NCBI RefSeq assembly: GCF_026340465.1 | Contig: NZ_JAPEPC010000001.1 | Span: 434,001 to 498,000 of the forward strand | Source: Streptomyces sp. NBC_01306 | Lineage (GTDB): Bacteria; Actinomycetota; Actinomycetes; Streptomycetales; Streptomycetaceae | DNA length: 64,000 bases | Reading direction: 5' to 3' | Shown here: one piece after another, positions 31,329 to 43,563 of the stretch | Position numbering within the stretch: the first letter of the stretch is position 1 | Layout of the letters: each line of letters opens with the position of its first letter | Program-made: the position numbers and the translations under genes | The notes under the pieces: generated by a model | Databases searched by the model: none | What the model saw: the letters and a program-made list of their open reading frames with translations, nothing else | Told to the model about the DNA's origin: nothing

Positions 31329-32269
31329 TCTACGCGGTGTGGGTACCCCTGCTGATGCCGCTGCTCGTGGCGCCCGCCGCCCGGTGGCTCGCCGAGCTGC
31401 TGGCGCCGCGGCAGGCCGTCCGGCTGCTGACGGCGGCGGCGCTCACGCTCGGCTGCTGCTCGGCCACGGCGCTGGGGCTGCTCGTCGTGGCGGGTCTGCT
31501 GCGGCTCCCGCCCGTAGCCGCCCTCGGCCGGCTGATCCACCCGGTGGGCGGTGACGGGCCGGACACCACCGTCGTCGCGGCCGTGGCGGCCGGTGCCGCG
31601 CTCGCCGTCGGCGCCACCGCGCTGGTACGGACCGTGCTGCGGCAGCGCGCCGAGCTGCGCGCGGCCCGGCGGCAGGTCGGGGCCGGCGGCGAACTGGCCG
31701 TGGTCCGGGACACCGCCCCCGACGCGTACGCGCTGCCCGGCCGCCCCGGCCGGATCGTCGTCACCACCGGGATGCTGCAGGCCCTGGCACCGGCCGAGCG
31801 CGAGGCGCTGTTCGCCCATGAGCGCGCGCACCTCGCCGGGCGCCACCACCTCTTCATCGCGGCGGCGGAGCTGGCCGCGCTCTGCCACCCGGCGCTGCGC
31901 GGACTGCGGGCACCGCTCGGTTACGCCCTGGAGCGCTGCGCCGACGAGTCGGCGGCCGGGGCGGTCGGCGACCGGTCCCTCGCGGCCCGTGCCATCGGCC
32001 GCGCCGCGCTGGCCGGCCACCGGGTGCCCGCCGCGCGCCCCAGCGTCGTACTGGCCGCCACGGCCGGCCCTGTCCCGCGCCGGGTCGCGGCGCTCCTGGG
32101 CCACCGTCCGGCCGGCACCCCGGACCGCGGGTGGCACGGACGGGCCGCCCGTGCTCTCGCCGGGGCGCTGCTGGTGTGCCTCTCGCTGTCGGCGGGCGGA
32201 GCGCTCGACGCCGCGACGGATCTGCACGGCGGCATCGAGGCGGCCCAGGCCGCGTCCGGCCACCACTGA
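31325..32269 (+). CDS. M56-family membrane metallopeptidase (BlaR1-like, no sensor domain)
   Basis: A 314-aa membrane protein: hydrophobic segments at the N-terminus ('YAVWVPLLMPLLVAPAARWL' and others) around a cytoplasmic zinc-protease domain with HExxH as 'HERAH' in 'ALFAHERAHLAGRHHLF', and a downstream acidic ligand region 'ALERCADESAAG'. It ends in a last membrane segment and a short tail. There is no penicillin-binding sensor domain, as in most actinobacterial members of this family. GTG at 31325 overlaps the repressor stop. The likely job is to cleave the adjacent BlaI-family repressor on a membrane signal (inference from the family). Confidence 0.85.
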   Translation: MIYAVWVPLLMPLLVAPAARWLAELLAPRQAVRLLTAAALTLGCCSATALGLLVVAGLLRLPPVAALGRLIHPVGGDGPDTTVVAAVAAGAALAVGATALVRTVLRQRAELRAARRQVGAGGELAVVRDTAPDAYALPGRPGRIVVTTGMLQALAPAEREALFAHERAHLAGRHHLFIAAAELAALCHPALRGLRAPLGYALERCADESAAGAVGDRSLAARAIGRAALAGHRVPAARPSVVLAATAGPVPRRVAALLGHRPAGTPDRGWHGRAARALAGALLVCLSLSAGGALDAATDLHGGIEAAQAASGHH

Positions 32270-32290
32270 CTGCGTCCGGCCACCACTGAC
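32252..32290. repeat. 20-bp tandem duplication across the M56 stop codon
   Basis: GCGTCCGGCCACCACTGAC occurs at 32252-32270 and 32272-32290 with a period of 20 bp, duplicating the last codons and the stop codon, out of frame for a longer protein. It looks like a recent slippage. Confidence 0.85.
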
Positions 32291-32296
32291 GCGTAA

Positions 32297-36588
<4,292 letters not shown>

Positions 36589-36595
36589 ACCGGTA

Positions 36596-36657
36596 CGCAC
36601 ACCGGGCCGGGCCGGGCCGGGTCGGGCCGCGCACCCCGGCGCCCCGCCCGGTGTGCG
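36596..36657. terminator. Long inverted repeat with GC-rich loop between lacZ and lysR
   Basis: CGCACACCGGGC (36596-36607) is the perfect complement of GCCCGGTGTGCG (36646-36657). The 38-nt loop contains GGGCC repeats (about 36605-36628). It fills the gap between convergent genes and probably ends both transcripts. Confidence 0.5.
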
Positions 36658-36658
36658 G

Positions 36659-37573
36659 TCAGCCCGTGGGCAGTCCGGCCGAGGCCGCGACGAGGGCGTC
36701 GAGGAGCGGCCGGAACAGCGGATGCTCCTCGGCGCCGCGCCGTACGGCGGCGAACACCCGGCGGGTGGCGGCCGGGCCCTCCACCGGGCGGACCACCGTG
36801 TCCTTCAGCTCCATCCCGCGCAGCGCCGAGCGGGGCACCAGCGCGACCCCGGCGCCCGCGCCGGCCAGCGCGACGACCGCCCTGAAGTCGTCCGAGGAGT
36901 GCACCAGCCGGGGCTGGAACCCGGCGCGCTCGCAGGCGAGGAGCACCACGTCGTGGCAGGGGTTGCCCGGATAGGGGCCGATCCACTCGCTGTCGGCCAG
37001 CTCCGCGAGGGTGACGTGCGGGCCCTGGCCGAGGGGGTCGCCCGCGGGCAGTACGGCGTCGAAGGGCTCGGCGTACAGCGGCACCCGGGCGAGCCTGCGG
37101 TCGTCCTCGCGGGGCGCCCCGCGGTACTCGACGGCCAGCGCCAGATCGGCCTCGCCGTCCAGGACGAGGGTGAGGCTCTCGTCCCCCTCGGAGTCCCTGG
37201 CCCTGACCCGGATGCCGGGGCTGCGCTCGGCGAGGGTGCGGATGGCCGGGGCCAGCACCTCGGCGATCCCGGTCGCGAAGGCGGCGACCGTGACCTCGCC
37301 GGAGACTCCGCCCGCGTACGAGGCCAGCTCGGCTTCGGCCCGCTCCAGCTGGGCGAGTACGGCGTGGGCGTGGGTGAGCAGGATCTCACCGGCGGCCGTC
37401 AGCCGTACCCCCCGGCCGCTGCGGGTCAGCAGCGCGTGCCCGGTCTCCTGCTCCAGCGCGGCGAGCTGCTGGGAGACGGCCGAGGGGGTCAGATAGAGCG
37501 CTGCGGCCGCGGCGGTCACCGTACGGTGGTCCGCCACGGCCCGCAGAATACGCAGGCGGCGGGGGTCGATCAC
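36659..37573 (-). CDS. LysR-family transcription regulator in the tdh-kbl operon
   Basis: A 304-aa LysR-type regulator: N-terminal winged helix ('[36 protein letters not shown]', read in parts), then a type 2 periplasmic-binding-like effector domain ('[19 protein letters not shown]' through '[12 protein letters not shown]'). The GTG at 37573 overlaps the stop of kbl by four bases, so it is the third gene of the tdh-kbl operon, an unusual place since LysR genes are mostly divergent from their targets. It may sense a threonine-pathway metabolite; this is inference from operon membership. Confidence 0.9.
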   Translation of the reverse strand: MIDPRRLRILRAVADHRTVTAAAAALYLTPSAVSQQLAALEQETGHALLTRSGRGVRLTAAGEILLTHAHAVLAQLERAEAELASYAGGVSGEVTVAAFATGIAEVLAPAIRTLAERSPGIRVRARDSEGDESLTLVLDGEADLALAVEYRGAPREDDRRLARVPLYAEPFDAVLPAGDPLGQGPHVTLAELADSEWIGPYPGNPCHDVVLLACERAGFQPRLVHSSDDFRAVVALAGAGAGVALVPRSALRGMELKDTVVRPVEGPAATRRVFAAVRRGAEEHPLFRPLLDALVAASAGLPTG

Positions 37574-38757
37574 CCTGCCATTGTCGCCCGTGCGTCGATG
37601 AACGCCGCCACGGCACGTTCCACGTCGGCGGTGGAGTGCGCGGCCGAGAGCTGGACCCGGATGCGGGCCTTGCCCATCGGGACCACCGGGTACGAGAAGC
37701 CGATCACGTAGACCCCGCGTTCGAGGAGCAGCTCGGCCATCCGGCCCGCCTCGGCCGCGTCGCCGATCATCACGGGGGCGATGGCGTGGTCACCGGGCAG
37801 GATCTCGAAGCCCGCGTCGGTCATCTTCGTACGGAACAGCCGGGTGTTGGCGTCGAGGCGTTCACGCAGCTCACCGGCCGACTCGATCAGGTCCAGGACC
37901 TTCAGCGACGCGGCGGCGATCACCGGGGCCAGCGAGTTCGAGAAGAGGTACGGGCGCGAACGCTGGCGCAGCAGGGCGACGATCTCGGCGCGGGCCGCGA
38001 CATAGCCGCCGGAGGCTCCGCCGAGCGCCTTGCCGAGGGTGCCGGTGATGATGTCGACCCGGTCCATCACCCCGTGCAGTTCCGGGGTGCCGCGGCCGCC
38101 CGCGCCGACGAAGCCGACGGCGTGCGAGTCGTCCACCATGACCATCGCGTCGTAGCGGTCGGCCAGATCGCAGATCTCGGCGAGCGGGGCGACGTACCCG
38201 TCCATCGAGAACACACCGTCGGTCACGATGAGCCGGCGGCGGGCCCCGCCGTCGGCCGCTGCCTTGAGCTGCTGCTCCAGGTCGGCGAGGTCGCGGTTGA
38301 CGTAGCGGAAGCGGCGGGCCTTGGAGAGGCGGATGCCGTCGATGATGGACGCGTGGTTGAGGGCGTCGGAGATCACCGCGTCCTCGGGGCCGAGCAGCGT
38401 CTCGAAGACTCCGCCGTTGGCGTCGAAGCAGGAGGAGTAGAGGATCGTGTCCTCCTGACCCAGGAAGGCCGACAGGCGCTGCTCCAGCTCCTTGTGGACG
38501 TCCTGGGTGCCGCAGATGAAGCGTACGGACGCCATGCCGTAGCCCCAGCGGTCCAGCGCGTCCTTGGCGGCGGCGACCACGTCCGGGTGGTCGGCGAGGC
38601 CGAGGTAGTTGTTGGCGCAGAAGTTCAGCACCTCGCCGGACGCGACGCCGACGGCGGCGCTCTGCGGGGTGGAGATGACACGCTCGGGCTTGAAGAGACC
38701 GGCTTCGGTGATCTCGTCGAGGGTGGCGCGCAGACCGTCGCGGACGGACTCGTACAT
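37570..38757 (-). CDS. kbl: Glycine C-acetyltransferase (2-amino-3-ketobutyrate CoA ligase)
   Basis: A 395-aa PLP enzyme of the alpha-oxoamine synthase family, of the normal Kbl length. It shows '[16 protein letters not shown]', '[21 protein letters not shown]', '[14 protein letters not shown]', the PLP-binding '[10 protein letters not shown]', and the Schiff-base lysine in '[15 protein letters not shown]'. It converts 2-amino-3-ketobutyrate plus CoA into glycine and acetyl-CoA. The partner tdh gene is immediately upstream (53 bp), giving the two-step threonine to glycine route. ATG at 38757 has GAGGAG upstream. The intervening bases contain GGTCAGG-like direct repeats. Confidence 0.95.
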   Translation of the reverse strand: MYESVRDGLRATLDEITEAGLFKPERVISTPQSAAVGVASGEVLNFCANNYLGLADHPDVVAAAKDALDRWGYGMASVRFICGTQDVHKELEQRLSAFLGQEDTILYSSCFDANGGVFETLLGPEDAVISDALNHASIIDGIRLSKARRFRYVNRDLADLEQQLKAAADGGARRRLIVTDGVFSMDGYVAPLAEICDLADRYDAMVMVDDSHAVGFVGAGGRGTPELHGVMDRVDIITGTLGKALGGASGGYVAARAEIVALLRQRSRPYLFSNSLAPVIAAASLKVLDLIESAGELRERLDANTRLFRTKMTDAGFEILPGDHAIAPVMIGDAAEAGRMAELLLERGVYVIGFSYPVVPMGKARIRVQLSAAHSTADVERAVAAFIDARATMAG

Positions 38758-38810
38758 CAGGGTGCTCCTCGTGGTGTTCGGGTCAGGAGGTTCGAGTCAG
38801 GCGGTCCGGG

Positions 38811-39839
38811 TCAGGCCGTCCAGTCGAGAATGATCTTGCCGCAGTGGCCGCCCGCGGCTTCGTCGAAGGCCGCGTCGAAGTCCTGGTAGGCGTACTTGCC
38901 GGTGATCACCGGGGAGAGGTCGAGACCGCCTTCGAGCAGCACCGTCATCGCGTACCAGGTCTCGAACATTTCCCGGCCGTAGATGCCCTTGACCGTGATC
39001 ATCGAGGTGACGATCTTCGCCCAGTCGACGGCGAACTCCTCGGCGGGCAGGCCCAGCATCGCGATACGGCCGCCGTGGGTCATGTTGTCCACCATGTCGC
39101 GCATGGCCTCGGGCCGCCCGGACATCTCCAGACCGATGTCGAAGCCCTCCTTGAGGCCCAGGGCGCGCTGCGCCTCGGCGATGCCGCTCTCGGCGACATT
39201 GAGCGCGAGCGTCGCACCGGCCTTGCGGGCCAGGTCCAGGCGGTAGGGGCTGACATCGGTGATCACGACGTTGCGCGCGCCGGCGTGCTTCGCCACGGCC
39301 GCCGCCATGATGCCGATCGGGCCCGCGCCGGTGATCAGCACGTCCTCGCCGACCAGCGGGAAGGAGAGCGCGGTGTGGACGGCGTTGCCGAACGGGTCGA
39401 AGATCGCGGCGATATCGAGGTCGACCTTGGTGCGGTGCACCCAGACGTTGGAGGCGGGGAGCACCACGTACTCGGCGAACGCGCCGTCGCGTCCCACGCC
39501 GAGGCCCACCGTGGAACGGCACAGGTGCCGGCGCCCCGCGAGACAGTTGCGGCACTTGCCGCAGACGAGGTGGCCCTCGCCGCTGACCAGGTCGCCGACG
39601 GCGATGTCGGTGACGTCGGCGCCGACATCGGCCACCTCGCCGACGAACTCGTGGCCGAGGATCAGCGGGGTCCCGACGGCCTGCTGCGCCCAGCCGTCCC
39701 AGGAGCGGATGTGGAGGTCCGTGCCGCAGATCCCGGTGCGCGCCACCTTGATCAGTACGTCGCCGGGTCCGGCCTCGGGCTCGGGGACGTCCAGGAGCCA
39801 CAGCCCGGGCTCGGCATGCTGCTTGACAAGGGCCTTCAT
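38811..39839 (-). CDS. tdh: L-threonine 3-dehydrogenase
   Basis: A 342-aa zinc-dependent medium-chain dehydrogenase. It starts '[15 protein letters not shown]', has the catalytic-zinc segment '[15 protein letters not shown]' and 'GHEFVGEV', the structural-zinc cysteines '[16 protein letters not shown]', the NAD-binding '[21 protein letters not shown]', and the Tdh-specific end '[12 protein letters not shown]'. It oxidises L-threonine to 2-amino-3-ketobutyrate, the substrate of Kbl. ATG at 39839 has GGAG 8 nt upstream; the frame is open to 39938 but the extra residues are not family-like. It leads the tdh-kbl-lysR operon. Confidence 0.95.
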   Translation of the reverse strand: MKALVKQHAEPGLWLLDVPEPEAGPGDVLIKVARTGICGTDLHIRSWDGWAQQAVGTPLILGHEFVGEVADVGADVTDIAVGDLVSGEGHLVCGKCRNCLAGRRHLCRSTVGLGVGRDGAFAEYVVLPASNVWVHRTKVDLDIAAIFDPFGNAVHTALSFPLVGEDVLITGAGPIGIMAAAVAKHAGARNVVITDVSPYRLDLARKAGATLALNVAESGIAEAQRALGLKEGFDIGLEMSGRPEAMRDMVDNMTHGGRIAMLGLPAEEFAVDWAKIVTSMITVKGIYGREMFETWYAMTVLLEGGLDLSPVITGKYAYQDFDAAFDEAAGGHCGKIILDWTA

Positions 39840-40031
39840 CGCGGCGGCTCCAGGCGTGACGGTGACGTTCGGTGGACGGCACCAATCTGCCGAGCGGCGG
39901 CCCCCCAAGTCCATCGAGGATTTCTTAAGCGGGGTCACAGCGGAGCTTCACGCGACGCCCCGGCGGCCTTCGCCTGCCGCCTCCGTGCCGACCGGTGCAT
40001 GCGTATTGCGTGAAAGTTCGGTAGAGGTCAA

Positions 40032-40045
40032 TTACCCCCTGGTAA
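40032..40045. promoter_or_regulatory. Small palindrome TTACC-N4-GGTAA between tdh and the RNase gene
   Basis: TTACC (40032-40036), CCCT, GGTAA (40041-40045), 63 bp upstream of the RNase start. It resembles the TTACT-N4-AGTAA before the SCP2 gene. The other 250 bp of this divergent gap show nothing further. Confidence 0.35.
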
Positions 40046-40107
40046 AGCGGAAGTGACGGTTCATCACGTCTCTTCCGCTGGGCTCCCGGCACCCTCATCC
40101 TGGACCC

Positions 40108-40503
40108 ATGCGAATCACTCTACGCGCGTTGCGCACCCGTGCTGCTGCCGTCGGCATCGCCACCGCGATCGTCGTCACGCCTACCGTGTTCCTCGCGACC
40201 GAAGCCCATGCCACCGTGAGCGGCACCATCTGTTACGGCGCCCTCCCCTCCCAGGCACACGACACGCTGGACCTGATCAAGACCAACGGCCCGTTCCCGT
40301 ACTCACAGGACGGAGTCGTCTTCCAGAACCGGGAGGGCGTGCTGCCGTCGCAGTCCACGGGCTACTACCACGAGTACACGGTGAAGACACCGGGCAGCTC
40401 GACCCGCGGGGCCCGGCGCATCATCACCGGCGAGAAGACCGCCGAGGACTACTACACCGCCGATCACTACGTCACGTTCAAGCAGGTCGACTTCACCTGC
40501 TGA
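40108..40503 (+). CDS. Secreted guanyl-specific ribonuclease (RNase Sa type)
   Basis: A 131-aa protein: signal peptide ending 'TEAHA' (cut near residue 35) and a 96-residue mature enzyme that aligns without gaps with RNase Sa as I recall it: 'SGTICYGALPSQAHDTLDLI', 'GPFPYSQDGVVFQNRE', 'GYYHEYTV', 'RGARRIITGE', 'DHYVTF'. Catalytic residues are present: Glu89, Arg104 and His120 (RNase Sa Glu54, Arg69, His85), and the disulfide pair Cys42 and Cys131. It cleaves single-stranded RNA after guanosine outside the cell. No barstar-like inhibitor gene is adjacent; the next gene is convergent ychJ, 6 bp away. The ATG at 40108 has only a weak Shine-Dalgarno. Confidence 0.95.
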   Translation: MRITLRALRTRAAAVGIATAIVVTPTVFLATEAHATVSGTICYGALPSQAHDTLDLIKTNGPFPYSQDGVVFQNREGVLPSQSTGYYHEYTVKTPGSSTRGARRIITGEKTAEDYYTADHYVTFKQVDFTC

Positions 40504-40509
40504 CCGGGG

Positions 40510-41004
40510 TCAGGATCCCTGCCCGGCTCCGCCGTCTCCCTCCACGACCCCGTCCACGTACACCCAGGCGCCCTCGTACCGCTCGAACCGGCTGTGCTCG
40601 CGAAGCTCGCCGGGCTCCCCCCGAAAGGTGTAGTGGGCGCGGAAGGTGACCGTGCCGGTGGTGTGGAAGGCGGTGCCGCCGGTGGTCGCCAGGATCTCCA
40701 GGCGCCGCCACCACTGCCCCGCGTCGAAGTCGACGCGGGGCGGCCGTGTTTCCGGGTGCCAGCTGCGCAGCAGATACGCGCCATCCTCGACGGCGAAAGC
40801 ACTGAACCGGGACCGCATGAGCGCCTCGGCGGTGGGTGCGGCGGACTGTCCGCTGTGGAAACGGCCACAGCACTCGCCGTACAGGGCGGACAGACCGCAG
40901 GGGCAGGGCGCATCGGCGGCCGGCCGGCCCCGGCGGCCCTGCTGTGCCTGCTGTGCCTGCCGAGCTTGCTGAGGCCTCTGCGGCCGGGGGGTACGTCGGG
41001 ACAT
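40510..41004 (-). CDS. YchJ/UPF0225-family protein with SEC-C motif
   Basis: A 164-aa protein. After a Gln/Arg-rich start ('RPQQARQAQQAQQGRRGRP') comes the SEC-C zinc motif 'APCPCGLSALYGECCGRFH' and the YchJ core 'TAEALMRSRFSAFAVEDGAYLLRSWHPETRP', with a beta-sheet NTF2-like end ('FRAHYTFRGEPGELREHSRF'). The zinc motif is like that in SecA. The function of YchJ proteins is not well known. An ATG three codons upstream (41013) is an equal candidate start. It is convergent with the RNase gene. Confidence 0.85.
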   Translation of the reverse strand: MSRRTPRPQRPQQARQAQQAQQGRRGRPAADAPCPCGLSALYGECCGRFHSGQSAAPTAEALMRSRFSAFAVEDGAYLLRSWHPETRPPRVDFDAGQWWRRLEILATTGGTAFHTTGTVTFRAHYTFRGEPGELREHSRFERYEGAWVYVDGVVEGDGGAGQGS

Positions 41005-41178
41005 ACCCTGCATTCTGCCCGCAGACGGCACACGGCGGCACCGGGGCTCCCGTGCGGGGCGGGCATCCGTCCGCCGGCAGATATCCGGTTGCTGCGGGGG
41101 CCGCTCGCTGACTAGGTTCACCGGGCCTTCCGAACCGTCCTCGCCGCCCGAACCGTCCGCACCGGCCCTGGAGTTGCC

Positions 41179-42126
41179 TTGTCCGTTCGCCTCACGCCAC
41201 TGACAGACCCGGGGAGCAGCCCGTCGAGCCACCGCCTGGTCTGGCTGGCGTCGGACGCGGACGGCAACCCGGTCGGCTCGCTCTTCCTGCGGCTGTTCAC
41301 CAAGCCGGGCCAGGACCATCTCGCGGAGCTGGAACTCCAGGTGCACCCGGCCGAGCGGCGCAGGGGCACCGGGTCGCGACTGCTCGGAGCGGCCGTGGAC
41401 GCCGCCCGGCAGGACGGCCGCAGCACCGTCATCGCCCAGGCCGGAGCCGGATCCGATGGGGCGGCCTTCCTGGCGGGCCGGGGCTTCCGTGATGTCCTGA
41501 GCCTCACCTACACACGGCTCACGCTCGCCGACGCGGACCTCCCCGCCCTGGCCCGCATCGTCGCGCAGCACAGGCCCGGCTACCGGTTGCTGTCCTGGGA
41601 CGGAACGGTCCCCGACGAGCTGGCCGACACCTTCGCGGCAGCACACCGCGCGATGGACGACATGCCGATGGGCGAGACGGACTACGGCTCGGTGGTCTGG
41701 GACGCGGACCGCGTCAGGGAGGCCGCCGCGGTCGTCCGCAAACGGGGCGACCTGCTGTACACGGTGGCGGCGGTGGACGAGTCGGACGGCTCGATCGCCG
41801 GGTTCACCGAACTGGTCGTCCCCGGCGACGGGACGGGCGACGCCCAGCATTACGGCACCGGCGTACTGCCCGAGCACCGGGGGCGCGGACTGGCGCGCTG
41901 GATGAAGGCCGAGACGATCCACCGGACCCGCGAACGCCACCCCGCACTCGGCGGACTACTCACCGACACCGCGGACGGCAACCTGCCCATGCGGGCCGTC
42001 AACGACGCGCTGGGCTACACGCCGACCCACCGGACGATCGAGTACCAGCTGGACCTGGACCTGGACCAGGACCGGGAGCGGGGAACGGCAGCCGCACCGG
42101 ACAGCGACAGCGACAGCGACAGCTAG
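41179..42126 (+). CDS. GNAT-family N-acetyltransferase, two GNAT modules
   Basis: A 315-aa protein with two GNAT-like halves. The first has an acetyl-CoA loop of the form R/Q-x-x-G-x-G ('ERRRGTGSRLL'), the second 'PEHRGRGLARWMK' near residue 235, followed by 'NLPMRAVNDALGYTPTHR'. This two-module form is common in streptomycetes; the substrate is unknown. TTG at 41179 is chosen because GGAG lies 5 nt before it. The C-terminus ends in a (DS)4 run from a GACAGC repeat. The next gene (YciI) starts 10 bp later. Confidence 0.85.
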   Translation: MSVRLTPLTDPGSSPSSHRLVWLASDADGNPVGSLFLRLFTKPGQDHLAELELQVHPAERRRGTGSRLLGAAVDAARQDGRSTVIAQAGAGSDGAAFLAGRGFRDVLSLTYTRLTLADADLPALARIVAQHRPGYRLLSWDGTVPDELADTFAAAHRAMDDMPMGETDYGSVVWDADRVREAAAVVRKRGDLLYTVAAVDESDGSIAGFTELVVPGDGTGDAQHYGTGVLPEHRGRGLARWMKAETIHRTRERHPALGGLLTDTADGNLPMRAVNDALGYTPTHRTIEYQLDLDLDQDRERGTAAAPDSDSDSDS

Positions 42127-42136
42127 CCTGCGGATC

Positions 42137-42430
42137 ATGTTCGTACTGGAATTGACCTACACCGGCCCCATCGAGCGCGTGGACGAACTGCTCGGGGAGC
42201 ATGTCGCCTGGCTGGACGCGGCGTACGCGGCAGGCGTCTTCATCGCATCGGGCCGCAAGAACCCACGCGACGGCGGGATCATCCTCGCGGCCGGCGAAGA
42301 CCGCACAGCGATGGAGAAGCTCACCGCGACGGACCCGTTCATGACCGCGGGCGTCTGCACCTACCGGATCACCGAGTTCATCGCGACGAAGACGGCGCCC
42401 GGACTCGACGCGTTCCGCCAGGAGTTGTAG
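42137..42430 (+). CDS. YciI-family protein
   Basis: A 97-aa protein of the YciI (dimeric ferredoxin-like) fold: 'MFVLELTYTGPIERVDELLGEHVAWLD' read in parts, conserved His in 'GEHVAWL', 'IASGRKNPRDGGIILA' and 'DPFMTAGVCTYRITEF'. Some members catalyse dehalogenase-like or muconolactone-type chemistry, most are unknown. It probably shares the mRNA with the GNAT gene. Shine-Dalgarno is weak. The next 192 bp before the convergent TetR gene show no gene and only short GGTCCGGT-like repeats. Confidence 0.85.
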   Translation: MFVLELTYTGPIERVDELLGEHVAWLDAAYAAGVFIASGRKNPRDGGIILAAGEDRTAMEKLTATDPFMTAGVCTYRITEFIATKTAPGLDAFRQEL

Positions 42431-42622
42431 AGCGCGGACCGATCCGGTCGCCGGAGCCCCCTGCGCCGCCCGGAGTCCGCCGTTGTGCGGGCGGGCTCCG
42501 GGCGGAGGGGCGCGCCGCCCCCGTCCCCACGGTGCGGCGCAGGCGGTCCGCCGTCATCCGCTCGGCGACGGCCGCCAGTCTTCAGGGCCCGGTGCCTTCA
42601 GGCACGGGCTTCTGGATGTCCA

Positions 42623-43285
42623 TCAGGCCGGACTCGCGGGGTCCGGTACCTTCGGGGTCTCGCGGTCGCGGGAGCCCGCCAGTCCCAGAGCGGGAAGCAC
42701 CGCACCCTCGATGAAGCGGCTGAGGTACTCCGCATCACCGTAGTGGCCCTCCAGCATCGGCCGGATACGCATCGCACCCAGCAGCTGGGGCGCGACGAAC
42801 TCCAGCGCCGGGTTGTCCGCCGCGACCTCGCCCCTGGCCACCGCACGGGTGACCATCGCGTTGATCGCGGCCGCCGCCGGCTCGACCAGCCCTTCGCGCA
42901 GCGCCTCAAGAAGCTCCGGGTTCTGCAGCGCCGCGTGGCTCAGCGCGTGCATCAGCGGGGTGTCGCGCCCCGAGTGCGCCCCCAGCGACGTCGCGGTCTC
43001 CCGCAGGTCCCCGGCGAGCGTACCGGTGTCGATGCTGGTGAGACTCCCGGCGCGGGTGCCGCGCAGGGCGCACGCCACCAGCTGCGGCTTGCTCCCCCAC
43101 TGCCGGTAGAGCGTGGACTTGCCACAGCGCGACCGGGACGCGACGCCCTCCATCGTCAGCGCGTCGTAGCCGCCCTCACGGAGAAGCTCCAGTACCGCCT
43201 CGTAGAACTCCTGCTCACGCTCCGGTGTGATCTTGGAGCGCGAGGACGCCGTCGCGGGCTGCGTCGCGGAGTCCTGGGATGACAT
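42623..43285 (-). CDS. TetR-family transcription regulator
   Basis: A 220-aa protein. Residues about 20-65 form the TetR DNA-binding domain: 'EFYEAVLELLREGGYDALTMEGVASRSRCGKSTLYRQW', with 'SKSTLYRHF'-like recognition helix 'GKSTLYRQW'. The rest is a helical ligand-binding domain of the AcrR/QacR kind. ATG at 43285 has AAAGGGAG upstream. Between it and the divergent DMT transporter gene lies an array of four GTACCGATACG sites, so it almost surely represses itself and perhaps the transporter. Confidence 0.92.
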   Translation of the reverse strand: MSSQDSATQPATASSRSKITPEREQEFYEAVLELLREGGYDALTMEGVASRSRCGKSTLYRQWGSKPQLVACALRGTRAGSLTSIDTGTLAGDLRETATSLGAHSGRDTPLMHALSHAALQNPELLEALREGLVEPAAAAINAMVTRAVARGEVAADNPALEFVAPQLLGAMRIRPMLEGHYGDAEYLSRFIEGAVLPALGLAGSRDRETPKVPDPASPA

Positions 43286-43328
43286 GAGCTCTCCCTTTCC
43301 GTGTGACGAGGAGCATCGTTATTCCATC

Positions 43329-43386
43329 GTACCGATACGCCAGTGTACCGATACGCTGGTGTACCGATACGTCTCCGTATCGGTAC
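43329..43386. promoter_or_regulatory. Operator array: four GTACCGATACG sites
   Basis: The 11-mer GTACCGATACG is present at 43329-43339, 43345-43355 and 43361-43371 with a period of 16 bp. Its exact complement CGTATCGGTAC follows at 43376-43386, so the last two make a perfect 11-bp inverted repeat with a 4-bp spacer. The array lies 43-101 bp upstream of the TetR start. Confidence 0.9.
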
Positions 43387-43479
43387 ACTGTTGTTTCGAT
43401 GATGCGTGATCCGGACTCCCCGGACTCCGGATCGAACTTTCTGTTACGCAGTGCAAAGCGATGAAAAGGGGTCGGGGTG

Positions 43480-43563
43480 ATGAGTGCCCTCGCCACACCA
43501 GTCGAACGGGAGCCGTACTCCGCGCCCGCCCGTGCGCTCGCCGCCCGTGGAGCGTGCCCGTGA
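43480..43563 (+). CDS. Possible 27-aa leader ORF coupled to the DMT transporter
   Basis: ATG at 43480 opens 27 codons ('MSALATPVEREPYSAPARAL' and seven more, ending ACP) and stops with TGA at 43561-43563, overlapping the GTG of the transporter as GTGA, the usual coupling form in this genome. AAGGGG lies about 9 nt upstream of it. Third-position GC is lower than in neighbouring genes, and no homologue is known to me. It may be a leader peptide or only a translation-coupling device. Confidence 0.4.
   Translation: MSALATPVEREPYSAPARALAARGACP

Noticed and set aside
38780..38810. GTTCGAGTC, tRNA T-loop-like
   Set aside because: No acceptor stem or anticodon arm around it; it is part of short GGTCAGG repeats between tdh and kbl.
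43461..43559. Longer N-terminus of the DMT transporter from ATG 43461
   Set aside because: The added residues are Arg/Cys-rich and unlike a transporter start; the GTG at 43560 has a Shine-Dalgarno and a coupled upstream frame.
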